Assembly (NCBI GenBank): GCA_947495555.1
Contig: CANLZI010000001.1
Coordinates: 782,861 to 846,860 of the forward strand
From: an uncultured Erythrobacter sp.
Lineage (GTDB): Bacteria; Pseudomonadota; Alphaproteobacteria; Sphingomonadales; Sphingomonadaceae
DNA: 64,000 bases
Direction: 5' to 3'
This document shows, piece by piece, positions 13,746-23,216 of this stretch. The number at the start of each line of letters is the position of its first letter. The first letter of the stretch is position 1. Below the pieces are notes generated by a model. It was not told where the DNA came from, made no database searches, and saw nothing but the letters and a program-made list of their open reading frames with translations. Made by a program: the position numbers and the translations under genes.

Positions 13746-15311
13746 ATGTACACTATCGTCGGTAACGGGAAATGGATTGCGGCAGCAATCGCACTAGTAT
13801 CAATTTCTCACATTCCTTCGTCTGCGGAGAAATTGGATGCTGTAGCTGATGCTTGTGCCCCCGGCCCCATCGATATTGACGTGCATGGCCTGGATACCTT
13901 CGAACGTCCCCCAGAGGTTCAGTCCGAGAATGGCGAACTCGACATCGTCCTAGACGTCAAATACGGTACCAGCGAGATCGCTGGGTGTCGCATCACACAT
14001 CGAAGCTACAATGGCCAATTCATAGGCCCGACGCTGCGTCTGAAGCCGGGCGATGTCCTAAATATGACCGTTCGCAATATGCTGCCGCCAAACCCAGATG
14101 ACATGCCTGCGGACCACAATCATCCTCACCATTTCAATACGACCAACATCCATACTCATGGCCTGCATGTAGATCCCAAGGGAATTTCGGATAACGTATT
14201 GCGCAGAATGCCACCTGGTGGCGACTATCAGGTCCGTGTCAAAATCCCGGAAGACCATCCTCCCGGAACATTCTGGTATCACCCGCATGTTCACGGATCG
14301 ACCGCGATACAGGTAGCCAGTGGAATGGCTGGCAGCTTGATCATTGAGGGCGGACTTGATGAAGTGCCGGGGATTGCCGCCGCCGAAGAACATATAATGC
14401 TGCTGCAGCAAATACCCTACGACGAAGATGGAGAAATAGAAGATTTTGCGCTCGTTGACAGTACATCCGTATGGTATCGCGAACTGAAGCGCCACATGAC
14501 AATCAATGGGCAGCTGGTTCCTACCATTACCATGCGACCCGGTGAGGTTAGACGTTTCCGCTTCATATCAGGGTTTTCAGGCATCCCTGTCGTTATTGGC
14601 CTAGATGGTCACAAACTGAATGAGATAGCTACAGATGGCATTGCTTTGGGCAAATGTAGCCCATGGGAACGGCTTGACCTTTGGGAAGGCCAGCGGTCTG
14701 ACGTGCTTGTAAAGGCGATCCCACTCGAAGCTGGAGAAACGCGTGCCGTCTACTGGCTGAGAGAGCTTGCAGTATTGCGCGGCGACCGCTCTGATGGCGA
14801 GGATGACTCGCGGCAATATATCGCCAGAATTGTTGTTGAGGGCGAACCCATGGAGATGGAGCTTCCCTGTGACAAAGGGCAACTGGCTGATCTGGTGCCG
14901 TTCGAGCCGATCACTGATGAAGAAATCCAAGGCGAGCAGCGAATGATGTTTTCGGTCGAGGCCGATGAAGACGAGGTGAGGAGATACATGGTCGACGGCA
15001 AGGTGTTCGGAGAAGGAGAAGTCCGAACACTCAAGCTTGGCGCTGTTGAGGAATGGACAGTCGGGGTGGAGCCTGATTCACTCGAAAGGTTTCACCCGTT
15101 TCATATCCATGTGAATTCGTTTCAAGTCACCCGCGATGACCCATTTGGGAATCCAGAGGTCATCTGGCGAGATACTCTGGGGCTGACAACGCGCGGACCA
15201 AGAAAGATTCGGATGCGCTACGAAGACTTCGACGGAAAGTTCGTGCTCCATTGTCACATTCTCAATCACGAGGATCGCGGCATGATGCAAGCTGTGGAGA
15301 TTGTGAAATAG
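13746..15311 (+). CDS. Multicopper oxidase, laccase/CueO-like, exported
   Basis: A 521-residue three-cupredoxin oxidase. A signal peptide covers about 1-27 (hydrophobic IAAAIALVSI, cleavage near PSSA). The four copper-binding motifs are intact: IHTHGLH (His136/His138), WYHPHVHGS (His179/His181), HPFHIHVNSF, and HCHILNHEDRGMM (His502, Cys503, His504, type 1 His508 and Met513). It couples one-electron oxidation of four substrate equivalents to oxygen reduction, probably Cu(I) or phenolics in the periplasm. No Met-rich insert typical of CueO was noticed. It is the sole cargo gene between two att sites, with no copper regulator or copA-like partner beside it. Confidence 0.92.
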   Translation: MYTIVGNGKWIAAAIALVSISHIPSSAEKLDAVADACAPGPIDIDVHGLDTFERPPEVQSENGELDIVLDVKYGTSEIAGCRITHRSYNGQFIGPTLRLKPGDVLNMTVRNMLPPNPDDMPADHNHPHHFNTTNIHTHGLHVDPKGISDNVLRRMPPGGDYQVRVKIPEDHPPGTFWYHPHVHGSTAIQVASGMAGSLIIEGGLDEVPGIAAAEEHIMLLQQIPYDEDGEIEDFALVDSTSVWYRELKRHMTINGQLVPTITMRPGEVRRFRFISGFSGIPVVIGLDGHKLNEIATDGIALGKCSPWERLDLWEGQRSDVLVKAIPLEAGETRAVYWLRELAVLRGDRSDGEDDSRQYIARIVVEGEPMEMELPCDKGQLADLVPFEPITDEEIQGEQRMMFSVEADEDEVRRYMVDGKVFGEGEVRTLKLGAVEEWTVGVEPDSLERFHPFHIHVNSFQVTRDDPFGNPEVIWRDTLGLTTRGPRKIRMRYEDFDGKFVLHCHILNHEDRGMMQAVEIVK

Positions 15312-15651
15312 CTAGCATTGCTTTTCCATTAATCCTCCATTGCCCTTAATTATGAGTAGCACGCTTTCGAGAATGCGCGTCCCATCCCGACCCAAGGCAG
15401 CCCAAGCAGCCCCGAAGTCATAAGCAGACGCTTAACGTCCGAAAGTGGGTCGTAAGCGAACAGTCCGCTTTGGGGTGGCTGCCCTATGCTGAAAATAGGA
15501 ACTTCAAATCCGCCTACAGGCAAGTTTGAGAACAGGCATTCGAGACTGCCACCCCAATCACTTCTCTTATTTTGACATTCAATTGAAGGCTGGACCTGCC
15601 CCCACGACGCGAGCAAGCCTCAGCCCATTTCGCGCTATGGCTTACCGGACC
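15312..15651. other. Right end of the second segment (no gene)
   Basis: About 340 bases after the oxidase stop. It contains the degenerate att at 15546-15568 and, from 15638, core chromosome leading into the SDR gene. A minus-strand frame (15350-15616) crosses the att and has no recognisable product, so it is not called. No 13-bp repeat cluster was found here. Confidence 0.5.
15546..15568 (+). repeat. Third, degenerate att site
   Basis: Matches 13496-13518 at 21 of 23 positions: CTGCCACCCCA is identical, then AATCA replaces AGCCA, then CTTCTCTT is identical. It marks the right limit of accessory DNA at the tRNA-Gln locus. Confidence 0.7.
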
Positions 15652-15666
15652 CTATGGCTTACCGGA
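15635..15666. repeat. 15-bp direct duplication at the SDR stop codon
   Basis: CTATGGCTTACCGGA occurs at 15635-15649 and 15652-15666. The right copy encodes the last codons and stop of the SDR gene, and the left copy lies just beyond it. Probably a slippage or repair scar. Confidence 0.7.
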
Positions 15667-16425
15667 GAGGGCGATGTTCTGGCCCGTGATCCATTCCGAT
15701 CCGGGCGACACCAGATACAGCACCAAGGCAGCGATATCTTGCGGCGTGCCCAGACGGCCCGCTGGCAAGTTCAAATCCTTTTCCAGCTGGATAAAATCTT
15801 CATCCTCCATGCTCAGCGCCTTCTTCACCGTATCGGTGGGGACAAAGCCCGGCATGATGGTGTTGATCCGGGTCTTGGGGCCCAGCTCCATCGAGAGCGT
15901 TTTGGTGATCATGTTCACGCCCGCTTTGGCCGCGCTGTAATGGCCGCTGCCGGGGAATGGCTCCAGCCCGGCGAGCGAGGAGATGTTCACGATCGCACTC
16001 TTGTCTCGCAAATGCGGAACAGCGGCGCGAATGCTGTAGAAAACGGAGGACAGATTGACCGCCAGTGTCTTGTCCCATTCTTCGATCGGCAGTTCGACCA
16101 TCGGGGCTGAAACCAGCGACCCGCCGGCGTTGTTCACCCAAATGTCCAAGCCGCCAAATTCGTCCACCGCGCGCTGCGCCAAGGCCTTCATGGCGTCGGG
16201 GTCCGAAACATCGGTCTGGTGGTAAATCGCGCGGCCACCTTCATTGTTGCCCGCATGGGCAGCGTTGATCGCATTGGTGGTGTTTTCGATCTGATCGACA
16301 GAGCGCGCCGCACAAACCACATTGGCCCCGGCCTCTGCCAACAGGCTAGCGATACCCTCGCCAATTCCGCGTCCCGCTCCGGTGACGACAGCCGTTTTTC
16401 CGGCCAGATCAAACAAGGCATGCAT
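15652..16425 (-). CDS. SDR family oxidoreductase
   Basis: A 257-residue classical short-chain dehydrogenase/reductase. The cofactor motif is TGAGRGIGEG (residues 16-25), the NNAG motif is intact, and the catalytic Ser-Tyr-Lys is present with NISSLAG and GHYSAAKAG. CAARS after the second strand suggests NADP(H), but this is a weak inference. The C terminus WITGQNIALSGKP is typical. Substrate unknown; the nearest functional analogues are glucose or 3-oxoacyl reductase-like SDRs. The stop codon lies inside one unit of a 15-bp duplication (15635-15666). It is the first core gene after the accessory region and is monocistronic on the minus strand. Confidence 0.9.
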   Translation of the reverse strand: MHALFDLAGKTAVVTGAGRGIGEGIASLLAEAGANVVCAARSVDQIENTTNAINAAHAGNNEGGRAIYHQTDVSDPDAMKALAQRAVDEFGGLDIWVNNAGGSLVSAPMVELPIEEWDKTLAVNLSSVFYSIRAAVPHLRDKSAIVNISSLAGLEPFPGSGHYSAAKAGVNMITKTLSMELGPKTRINTIMPGFVPTDTVKKALSMEDEDFIQLEKDLNLPAGRLGTPQDIAALVLYLVSPGSEWITGQNIALSGKP

Positions 16426-16525
16426 GCAATTTCTCCCAATACAATATGCGCCAGAGCTATGCTGTGGGCGATGCTGGGTCCACTCATCCTATTGAGGGGG
16501 GCTGTGCCGAGACCGGCAGTTGGCC

Positions 16526-17197
16526 TCAGCGCAGTTCGATTGGTGCTTGCGGATTGTTGGGCACCAATATCATGGTACGCCCCTCGACCCGCCAGCTGGC
16601 AAGGCGAGAGAGCAAGTTCATGCCCACCACATTGGTTTCGCCCAAGGTTGGGACGATCACCACATCCAGCCCCCGCGCCGAGACATTGCCAAAGCGAAGC
16701 TCATTGCTGCTGGCCACCTGCGCTGCAACGGGCCCGTTGGCTGTGCCGATCTGGATCGGCAGGCCCCCGCGCCTTGCTCGCAAATCTGCTCTGTCCGCCA
16801 AATCGCTGGAAACTGCGGTAAGGGTTGCTCCGGTATCGACCAGGAAATTGGCTGGAACACCGTTCAATTCTGCGCGCAACCAGAAATGGCCATCTGCCGC
16901 CATCGGGATGCGCGTTTCGCCGCCTTCCACCACTTGTTCGGGCAAGCCCAGCTGGGGAACGGCCACTTCGAGCCGCGGATCAAACCGAGACAATTGCAGG
17001 ATGACAGTGACCAATACGCCCACCAGCACCACGGTGCTGCCCGTGCGGACATAGCGACCCATCGGAACTTTGCGCTTGATCAGCAATGCCCCGATCCAGC
17101 CGACCAACATGGCGCCCAAGGCAATGATCAGCAGTTCAGAGCGCGGTATGGCGCTGATCGAGGCTGCGATATTGTTCCAAAGATTCTGGATCGACAT
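16526..17197 (-). CDS. Membrane-anchored retropepsin-like aspartic protease (TIGR02281/clan AA)
   Basis: A 223-residue protein with two TM helices (about 22-40 and 52-70) and a C-terminal exported domain from about 85. That domain carries the aspartic protease triad Asp121-Thr-Gly-Ala in FLVDTGATLTAV and the later hydrophobic loop (NVVGMNLLSRL). Bacterial members of this group are single-domain retropepsin-like proteases thought to act as dimers at the inner membrane. Substrates are unknown. Co-directional with the flavoprotein upstream across a 62-base gap, so possibly one transcript with it. Confidence 0.88.
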   Translation of the reverse strand: MSIQNLWNNIAASISAIPRSELLIIALGAMLVGWIGALLIKRKVPMGRYVRTGSTVVLVGVLVTVILQLSRFDPRLEVAVPQLGLPEQVVEGGETRIPMAADGHFWLRAELNGVPANFLVDTGATLTAVSSDLADRADLRARRGGLPIQIGTANGPVAAQVASSNELRFGNVSARGLDVVIVPTLGETNVVGMNLLSRLASWRVEGRTMILVPNNPQAPIELR

Positions 17198-17259
17198 GTC
17201 CCCGATATAGGGAATACCTCACCAACCGTCCATGAACCGCGCCAGCAATTTGTAAGACA

Positions 17260-18228
17260 TCAACCCAGGATCTGGTCCGCCAGCGCCTGCCCAGACAACC
17301 AAGCGCCCTCAACATTGGGCGCTGCAAGATAGTCACCGGCAATTCCTATGCGGTGCTCTGCGTCCCATCGCGCAGCGCCATCACCTGCGCCAGTCTGATC
17401 GATCAAAGGCAAGGCATAGCGCCAGCGATGGGCCACCAGATGCACCGGAGCGACAGGATCAATGCCCGCTTGCTGGAAGAATGCTGCCAACAAATCAGGG
17501 GCAATATCATTCGGGTCTTGCTCAAGATTGGCAGCGGAATGCCCTGCACTGGCATGCAACAGCCAGGTCTCGGTTCCGCTGCGATGCGGCTTGGCCGAAT
17601 TGCGCGCTGCGCTTGCGATCGACGCGCTTGCTTCGTCAAATTGCAGCCAGTCGCGATCAACCGGAAGTCGGGCCGCAAAACCCGCCATGACGGCCCAGCA
17701 TGGGCTGGAGGTGATGCTGTCGGCAATGCCAGCCAATGACGGAGCGCAGTTGCCCAACAATACCCTTGCTTGCTCGGCGGGAATTGCAACAGCCACATCC
17801 GAGACAAAGGTCTGCCTGTCGTCCGACATCACCAACCAGCCCCCACCTGATCGCTTAACCGAATGAATGCGCGTGCCCCAGTGCACATCCAGTGTTTGCG
17901 CCATGGCACGCAGCGGACCGTTCATGCCGGGTACGCCAACCCATTCGCCATCGCCTCGCGCTGGCCACGGGGCAATTACGCCTTGATCGTGCCAATCGGC
18001 CACGGCCTGCGCGAATGCAGGGTTCTTGGCCGAGAAGGATTGTGCTCCATGGTCAAATGACGCCAGATTTCCAGCAATCTCTGCCCGTCGCGCTGCCATT
18101 CTTCCGCCCGGCCCGCGCCCTTTATCGAAAACAGTGACCTTGGCACCGCTGGCCGCCAGCTTTGCGGCGCAAGCCAGCCCCGCCATGCCCGCGCCGATCA
18201 CAGCGATATGCTTTTCTTGATTGCTCAT
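17260..18228 (-). CDS. FAD-dependent amine-oxidase-like oxidoreductase (renalase-like)
   Basis: A 322-residue flavoprotein beginning with the dinucleotide-binding fold AVIGAGMAGLACAAKL, then VFDKGRGPGGRMAARR, which is the GRM(A) FAD contact of renalase-like proteins. FDHGAQSFSAKNP follows as in that group. The C terminus has WLSGQALADQIL, the second FAD contact. Bacterial renalases oxidise abnormal dihydronicotinamides to NAD(P)+, a metabolite-repair role that would suit this protein, but the substrate is inferred. It sits between egtD and the protease gene on the same strand, with 44 bases to egtD. Confidence 0.85.
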   Translation of the reverse strand: MSNQEKHIAVIGAGMAGLACAAKLAASGAKVTVFDKGRGPGGRMAARRAEIAGNLASFDHGAQSFSAKNPAFAQAVADWHDQGVIAPWPARGDGEWVGVPGMNGPLRAMAQTLDVHWGTRIHSVKRSGGGWLVMSDDRQTFVSDVAVAIPAEQARVLLGNCAPSLAGIADSITSSPCWAVMAGFAARLPVDRDWLQFDEASASIASAARNSAKPHRSGTETWLLHASAGHSAANLEQDPNDIAPDLLAAFFQQAGIDPVAPVHLVAHRWRYALPLIDQTGAGDGAARWDAEHRIGIAGDYLAAPNVEGAWLSGQALADQILG

Positions 18229-18272
18229 GGACCCTCAATGCGCGAGCGCATGGGTTGTTTCGGACAATCTGA

Positions 18273-19259
18273 TCAAGGCGCGCTGCGCGGAACCGTGGCC
18301 TCGGCCAAGATGAGCGAGAACCGCGCTTGATCATCCAGCCAGCGTGCTACCGGGGTCCAGCCTCCGGCAAGCAGCAATGTTTGCGAGGTGCGGCGGCTGA
18401 ATTTGTGGCTGTTTTCGGTGTGGATGGTCTCGCCTTGCTTCATCGCAAAGCTGCGGCCGGCCAGCTGGAATGTGATATCTTGCCGGGCCTCCAGATGCAT
18501 TTCAATGCGGGACATTGAATCGTTCCAACAGGCGACATGTTTCAGCGCATCAACGGGAATATCGCCGTCCAACTCGCGATTGATCCGGCGCACCAGATTG
18601 AGGTTGAATTCAGCCGTGATGCCAGCTTCGTCATCATAGGCTGCGATCAACACATCTTTGTCCTTGATCAGGTCCATGCCGATCAACAATTGCGAGCCTT
18701 CTCCCAAGGTTTCGCGCATGGTGCGCAGCAAGTCGACCGAGGTTCGCGCAACCATATTGCCGATGGTTGATCCAGGGAAAAAACCGAGTTTGGGCAGGCC
18801 TTCAACCGCTTGGGGCAAGGCGACATGACGCATGAAATCGGCCTCAACCGGATAGACCGGAAGGCCCGAATACTTTTGGGACAAAGCTTCTGCAGAGGCG
18901 CGCAGAAAATCACCTGAAATGTCGAGCGGGACATAGGCCGCAGGGTCTATCGCGCTCAGCAAAAGAGGCGTTTTGACCGAGCTGCCTGAGCCAAATTCCA
19001 CCACGGCGCGACCAGCCCCGATCCGCTCTGCAAATTCGGCTGAGCGATCACGCAATATCTGGGTTTCCGCGCGGGTCGGATAATATTCGGCGAGCTGGGT
19101 GATATCTTCGAACAATTGCGATCCAGCATCGTCATACAGCCAGCGCGCAGGAATTGCCTTCTGCGCCTCTGACAGACCTGCCAGTACATCACTGCGGAAG
19201 TCTTGATTGACCCCGTCATCGTCTCGATTGACCAAAGCAAGGCCCTTGTTGGTGGACAT
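18273..19259 (-). CDS. egtD: L-histidine N-alpha-methyltransferase
   Basis: EgtD trimethylates histidine to hercynine with SAM, the first step of ergothioneine synthesis, in the cytoplasm. The product is 328 residues from the ATG at 19259, which overlaps the egtB stop in ATGA; a longer frame exists but lies inside egtB. SAM binding is seen in VVEFGSGSSVKTPLLL and PLDISGDFL. AGDYL-type and TENSHKFS segments near the C terminus, including HTENSHKF, match the family. Translational coupling with egtB and no other pathway genes nearby suggest the two-gene EgtB-EgtD pathway, with the remaining thiohistidine or lyase step encoded elsewhere. Confidence 0.92.
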   Translation of the reverse strand: MSTNKGLALVNRDDDGVNQDFRSDVLAGLSEAQKAIPARWLYDDAGSQLFEDITQLAEYYPTRAETQILRDRSAEFAERIGAGRAVVEFGSGSSVKTPLLLSAIDPAAYVPLDISGDFLRASAEALSQKYSGLPVYPVEADFMRHVALPQAVEGLPKLGFFPGSTIGNMVARTSVDLLRTMRETLGEGSQLLIGMDLIKDKDVLIAAYDDEAGITAEFNLNLVRRINRELDGDIPVDALKHVACWNDSMSRIEMHLEARQDITFQLAGRSFAMKQGETIHTENSHKFSRRTSQTLLLAGGWTPVARWLDDQARFSLILAEATVPRSAP

Positions 19260-20554
19260 CAAAGATCCTTTGCCAGCCGCAATCCGGTGAATTGCCAGCG
19301 TTGATGGGGGTAGAAGAAATTGCGGTAAGAACTGCGCGAGTGGCCGCGTACAGTGGCGCAACTGGCACCTTTCAGCACGAACTGGCCGCTCATGAATTTG
19401 CCATTATATTCACCCACCGCTCCGCCAGCCGGGGCAAATCGCGGATAGGGCAAATAGGCCGAGCGGGTGTATTGCCAACAATCACCGAACAGCGCGGATG
19501 AGCCAATCGGCTGTGGCGGTTCGGCACCATCTAGTTGGTTGCCCGATTGCGGATCATGAGCCGTTGCCGCGCCATCGGCACCCTGAGCGCTGGCAATTGC
19601 CTCCCACTCAAATTCGCTGGGCAGGCGCGCGCCGGCCCAAGTGGCGAAAGCATCGGCCTCGTAATAAGAGATATGCGTCACCGGAGCATGGGGATCGCGT
19701 GGCTGCCAGCCTTGGTGGGTAAAGTGCTCGGGGCTGCCTGCCTGATCGCGCCAATAGAGCGGTGCGGTCACCCCTTGATCGCGCACCCAACTCCAGCCAT
19801 CCGACAGCCACAAAGAGGCGGTTTGGTACGCACCATCCGCGACAAATTCTTCCCACTGAGCATTGGTGACCAGTGATCGGGATAGCGCGAAAGGTTCAAG
19901 CAAGACACGGTGGCGCGGCCCTTCGCAATCAAACGCGAAACCAGCCCCAGCCTGATCCGCATCATGGCCCACCATCGCAATGCCGCCCGGATGGTCATAC
20001 CAACCAGCCTGCGGCGTCTCATCTGCGACTGGCGACCCATCCCACATGGCCGGGCCAAGCGGATTCTGGAACAAGGCATGTTTGATATCGGTCAGCAGCA
20101 GTTCGATATGTTGCTGCTCATGCGCGATGCCCAAAGCGACCAAAGCGGCCAGATCATCGCGTTCAAGCATCCACTCTAGCAGCGGCTCCATCGCGGCATC
20201 GACATGGCGGCGCCAACCAATGATCTCCTGCAAGCTGGGACGCGACAGCATCCCGCGTGAAAAGCGCGCGATCCTGTCTCCCTCAGCCTCGTAATAGGAG
20301 TTGAACAGAAACGGATATTGCTGGTTATAGAGGCTGTAGTCTGGCGCAAAATCGCGCAGCAAAAACGTTTCCCAAAACCACGTCGTATGCGCCAAGTGCC
20401 ATTTTGCAGGTGATGCGTCTTCCATCGATTGGATGGTCGCATCGGCATCGCTCAGCGGCTCGACCAGAGCCTGCATTTGCCTGCGAGTTTCACGAAATTG
20501 TCGCGCTAAATCAGGTCCAGATGGCTCTGTTGACTGGGCTAAGGGGCTAGGCAC
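19259..20554 (-). CDS. egtB: Ergothioneine biosynthesis sulfoxide synthase
   Basis: EgtB joins a thiol donor (gamma-glutamylcysteine or cysteine) to hercynine using non-haem iron and oxygen. At 431 residues it has the DinB-like iron domain, with His56 (WHLAHTTWFWE) and His145/His149 (AHEQQHIELL) as probable iron ligands, followed by the FGE-sulfatase domain (about 190-425), ending FFYPHQRWQFTGLRLAKDL. The strong HTTWFWETFLL element is typical. It overlaps egtD by 1 base of its stop, so the two are one operon led by egtB. Ergothioneine protects against oxidative stress. Confidence 0.92.
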   Translation of the reverse strand: MPSPLAQSTEPSGPDLARQFRETRRQMQALVEPLSDADATIQSMEDASPAKWHLAHTTWFWETFLLRDFAPDYSLYNQQYPFLFNSYYEAEGDRIARFSRGMLSRPSLQEIIGWRRHVDAAMEPLLEWMLERDDLAALVALGIAHEQQHIELLLTDIKHALFQNPLGPAMWDGSPVADETPQAGWYDHPGGIAMVGHDADQAGAGFAFDCEGPRHRVLLEPFALSRSLVTNAQWEEFVADGAYQTASLWLSDGWSWVRDQGVTAPLYWRDQAGSPEHFTHQGWQPRDPHAPVTHISYYEADAFATWAGARLPSEFEWEAIASAQGADGAATAHDPQSGNQLDGAEPPQPIGSSALFGDCWQYTRSAYLPYPRFAPAGGAVGEYNGKFMSGQFVLKGASCATVRGHSRSSYRNFFYPHQRWQFTGLRLAKDL

Positions 20555-20653
20555 TTATACTTCCTGCGACGAAACGTTAGCCACGTGCATGCCCGAAACC
20601 GCCAGCAATGGAAAGGCAGTCTGCCGATTTGTGCAGCATCCCGTAAACCGGCT

Positions 20654-21721
20654 CTACGCCGCCATTCGCACCGTGTTTCGGCCTGAATTCTTGGCGACAT
20701 ACAGCGCCTCGTCAGCGCGAGCGAACAAGGTTAATGAGGTATCGCCAGCCTCAGGAGCAGCGAACCCAATGCTGACCGTAACCGCAGGCACATTGCCGAC
20801 GCCGCTGCCCATTGCGATGGCTTGGCGCAACCTTTCCGAGATGACCCGGGCAAAGGTCATGTCGGCACCAGGCACAATCCAGACAAATTCCTCCCCACCG
20901 ATGCGGCCGACAATGTCTTCCTTGCGCGCCTGTGCACAGGCAATTTCGGCAATCCGCTTTAACACGCGATCACCGGCTGGGTGACCATATGTGTCATTCA
21001 CCTGCTTGAAGTGATCGATGTCGAACATGATCATGCACAGTTTTTGCCCTTGTTGTCTGGTTTGCATGACCAATTGATCGAGCACAGCCATAATTCTGCG
21101 GCGGTTGGCCAATCCGGTCAGGGGATCGGTTTCTGCCAATTGGCGGGCTTCCTGCGCCTGTTTGACGGCCAATTCACGCGAACACTCTAGCTCATTCACA
21201 CGTTCGGCCTGATCGGTCACATCCACCAAGACTGCGGTGAACCTGCTGATCTTTCCCAAGCGATTCTTGGTTCCGGTCGCCTTGATTCCCAACACTCGCT
21301 TTTGTCCATCCAGTCTCAGAATAGGATATTGTGCGCTCAATTCTTGGCCATTCTCACCAGCCTTGGAGACAGCATCGATCAGATCAATGCCGTTGGATGA
21401 CAAGACAGTTTCCATGTCACCTGGCATAATCACCTCGTCAGCTTCCATGCCAAACAAGACCTTCATACCTTGGGACCAGCTCTGCTTGTCGCGTCGCGGC
21501 GAATATTGCCAAACGCCCAGCCCGGCCATTTCTTCTGCCATACGGAACATGCGCATTGAATCCGATATCTTGCGAGCCCGTCTGCGGGCCAAGCTGCGAA
21601 GCGCCAGATGATGGCGGGTTGACCGGAAGTTGAGGATGCCCAGAAACAGGCACACCCCCAGCAATATCACGCAAACCGCAAGGGCTGCCGGCAAACCATG
21701 GGCTGCATGTTCGAGCATCAA
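20654..21721 (-). CDS. Membrane diguanylate cyclase (PAS-GGDEF)
   Basis: A 355-residue protein: one TM helix (about 12-31), a PAS-like sensor (about 55-170, GLGVWQYSPRRDKQSWSQG, then FTAVLVDVTD), a short coiled linker, and a GGDEF domain from about 190. The active site is GGEEF at 275-279, and FDIDHFKQVNDTYGH holds the Mg and GTP contacts. RKED at 266-269 lies five residues before GGEEF, the position of the RxxD allosteric I-site, so product inhibition is expected. It should make cyclic di-GMP. No effector gene is adjacent. Confidence 0.92.
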   Translation of the reverse strand: MMLEHAAHGLPAALAVCVILLGVCLFLGILNFRSTRHHLALRSLARRRARKISDSMRMFRMAEEMAGLGVWQYSPRRDKQSWSQGMKVLFGMEADEVIMPGDMETVLSSNGIDLIDAVSKAGENGQELSAQYPILRLDGQKRVLGIKATGTKNRLGKISRFTAVLVDVTDQAERVNELECSRELAVKQAQEARQLAETDPLTGLANRRRIMAVLDQLVMQTRQQGQKLCMIMFDIDHFKQVNDTYGHPAGDRVLKRIAEIACAQARKEDIVGRIGGEEFVWIVPGADMTFARVISERLRQAIAMGSGVGNVPAVTVSIGFAAPEAGDTSLTLFARADEALYVAKNSGRNTVRMAA

Positions 21722-21836
21722 TATTGGACCGTCCTTTCACCGGACAGCCTTTAAGAATGGCGCATCAAATAATCGCGGACATGGCTTAGGCAAAACTACT
21801 TAAGCCGTGCAAACCATAATCAGCGAATCCTGAAGG

Positions 21837-23216
21837 TCAGGCAGCGTCTGCCTGCTGGACGTTCACTTCTTCGTTCAGCATTTCAGCCAGCAAGAATGCC
21901 AATTCCAACGATTGGGCCGCATTCAAACGGGGATCGCAATGGGTGTGATAGCGGTCGCCCAAACGCTCGTCCGTAATGGCAACAGCACCGCCAACGCACT
22001 CGGTCACGTCCTGTCCGGTCATCTCGATATGGATACCGCCAGGATGGGTGCCTTCGGCGCGGTGAACCGCGAAAAAGCCCTTCACCTCGCTCAAGATGCG
22101 GTCAAACGGGCGGGTTTTGTATCCGCTCTCAGACTTGATCACATTGCCATGCATGGGGTCACAGCTCCACACTACGGGGTGACCCTCTCGCTTGGCCGCG
22201 CGGACCAAAGCAGGAAGACCTTCCTCAACCTTGTCATGGCCATAGCGGCTGATCAAAGTGATCCGGCCGGGCTCTCGGGCAGGATTGAGAATGTCCAGCA
22301 TCTTCAGCATTGCATCGGGTTCAAGGCTTGGGCCGCACTTCATGCCCAGAGGATTGCCAATACCTCGTGCGAATTCGACATGCGCGCTGCCTTCAAAACG
22401 GGTACGATCACCGATCCACAGCATATGCGCGCTGGTGGCATACCAATCGCCGGTCAACGAATCCTGACGCGTCAGCGCCTCTTCGTAGGGAAGCAGCAGC
22501 CCTTCATGGCTGGTGTAGAAGCTGGTCCCTTGCAATTGCGGGACGGTTGCAGGGTCAATTCCGCAAGCTTCCATAAAGTCGAGCGATTCACCGATCCGGT
22601 CGGCCATTTGGGCAAATTTGTCGGCCCAAGGCGTGCGGCCCATGAAATCGAGCGTCCATTGATGGACCTGGCGCAGATTGGCGTAACCACCGCCAGCAAA
22701 CGCGCGGAGCAAGTTCAGCGTCGAGGCGGCTTGCGAATAGGCCCTCACCATACGCATCGGATCATTGCGCCGCTGCGCTGGATCAAACTCAATGCCGTTT
22801 ATGTTGTCACCGAAATAGCTCGGCAGAGTTACATCGCCTTTGGTTTCAGTGGCGGACGAGCGCGGCTTGGCAAATTGCCCGGCCATCCGGCCCACTTTGA
22901 TCACCGGCTTCTTGCTGGCGAAAGTCATCACCACGGCCATCTGCAACAGCACCCGGAAGGTGTCGCGGATGTTGTTGGGATGAAACTCGGCGAAACTCTC
23001 GGCGCAATCACCGCCTTGCAGCAGAAACGCGCGTCCTGCGGAAACTTCGGCCAGATCTGCCTTCAGCGCACGCGCTTCACCAGCAAAAACCAGCGGAGGA
23101 TAGCTCGACAGCGTTGCCTCGGCCTCGGCCAATTCGGCTGAGTCCAAATATTCGGGCAAATGCCGCGCTTCGTGTGCCTTCCAGCCGTCGGGTGTCCAAT
23201 TGTGTGCCACTGTCAA
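21837..23216 (-). CDS. aroG: Class II DAHP synthase (3-deoxy-7-phosphoheptulonate synthase)
   Basis: A 459-residue type II (plant/Mycobacterium-like) enzyme that condenses phosphoenolpyruvate and erythrose 4-phosphate at the entry of the shikimate pathway. [11 protein letters not shown] carries the conserved metal-ligand Cys71. [23 protein letters not shown] and [10 protein letters not shown] are class II signatures. The family average is about 450-470, so it is full length. It is unrelated to the E. coli AroFGH type. Located alone on the minus strand with 111 bases upstream, so it likely has its own promoter. The symbol follows actinobacterial usage. Confidence 0.93.
   Translation of the reverse strand: MTVAHNWTPDGWKAHEARHLPEYLDSAELAEAEATLSSYPPLVFAGEARALKADLAEVSAGRAFLLQGGDCAESFAEFHPNNIRDTFRVLLQMAVVMTFASKKPVIKVGRMAGQFAKPRSSATETKGDVTLPSYFGDNINGIEFDPAQRRNDPMRMVRAYSQAASTLNLLRAFAGGGYANLRQVHQWTLDFMGRTPWADKFAQMADRIGESLDFMEACGIDPATVPQLQGTSFYTSHEGLLLPYEEALTRQDSLTGDWYATSAHMLWIGDRTRFEGSAHVEFARGIGNPLGMKCGPSLEPDAMLKMLDILNPAREPGRITLISRYGHDKVEEGLPALVRAAKREGHPVVWSCDPMHGNVIKSESGYKTRPFDRILSEVKGFFAVHRAEGTHPGGIHIEMTGQDVTECVGGAVAITDERLGDRYHTHCDPRLNAAQSLELAFLLAEMLNEEVNVQQADAA

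Larger units (their letters stand above)
13493..15568 (+). mobile_element. Second tandem att-flanked segment carrying a multicopper oxidase
   Basis: Begins at the 20-bp att copy (13493) and ends at a third, degenerate att (15546-15568). Its left end repeats the layout of the first island: core, 48-base spacer, then three 13-bp repeats. It has no integrase and no repeat cluster near its right end. The only confident gene is the multicopper oxidase. I read it as the remnant of a related element that entered the same tRNA site, or as cargo mobilised by the neighbouring integrase. Confidence 0.6.

Noticed and set aside
5600..15568. Prophage interpretation of the accessory region
   Set aside because: No terminase, portal, capsid, tail or lysis genes were found; only integrase, recombinase and small proteins.
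15350..15616. Minus-strand 88-codon frame across the third att
   Set aside because: No family match, spans the att site and includes sequence common to the repeat; likely non-coding.
21912..23141. 409-codon plus-strand frame antisense to the DAHP synthase
   Set aside because: A shadow frame in GC-rich coding DNA; it has no recognisable domain, while the minus strand encodes a perfect class II synthase.
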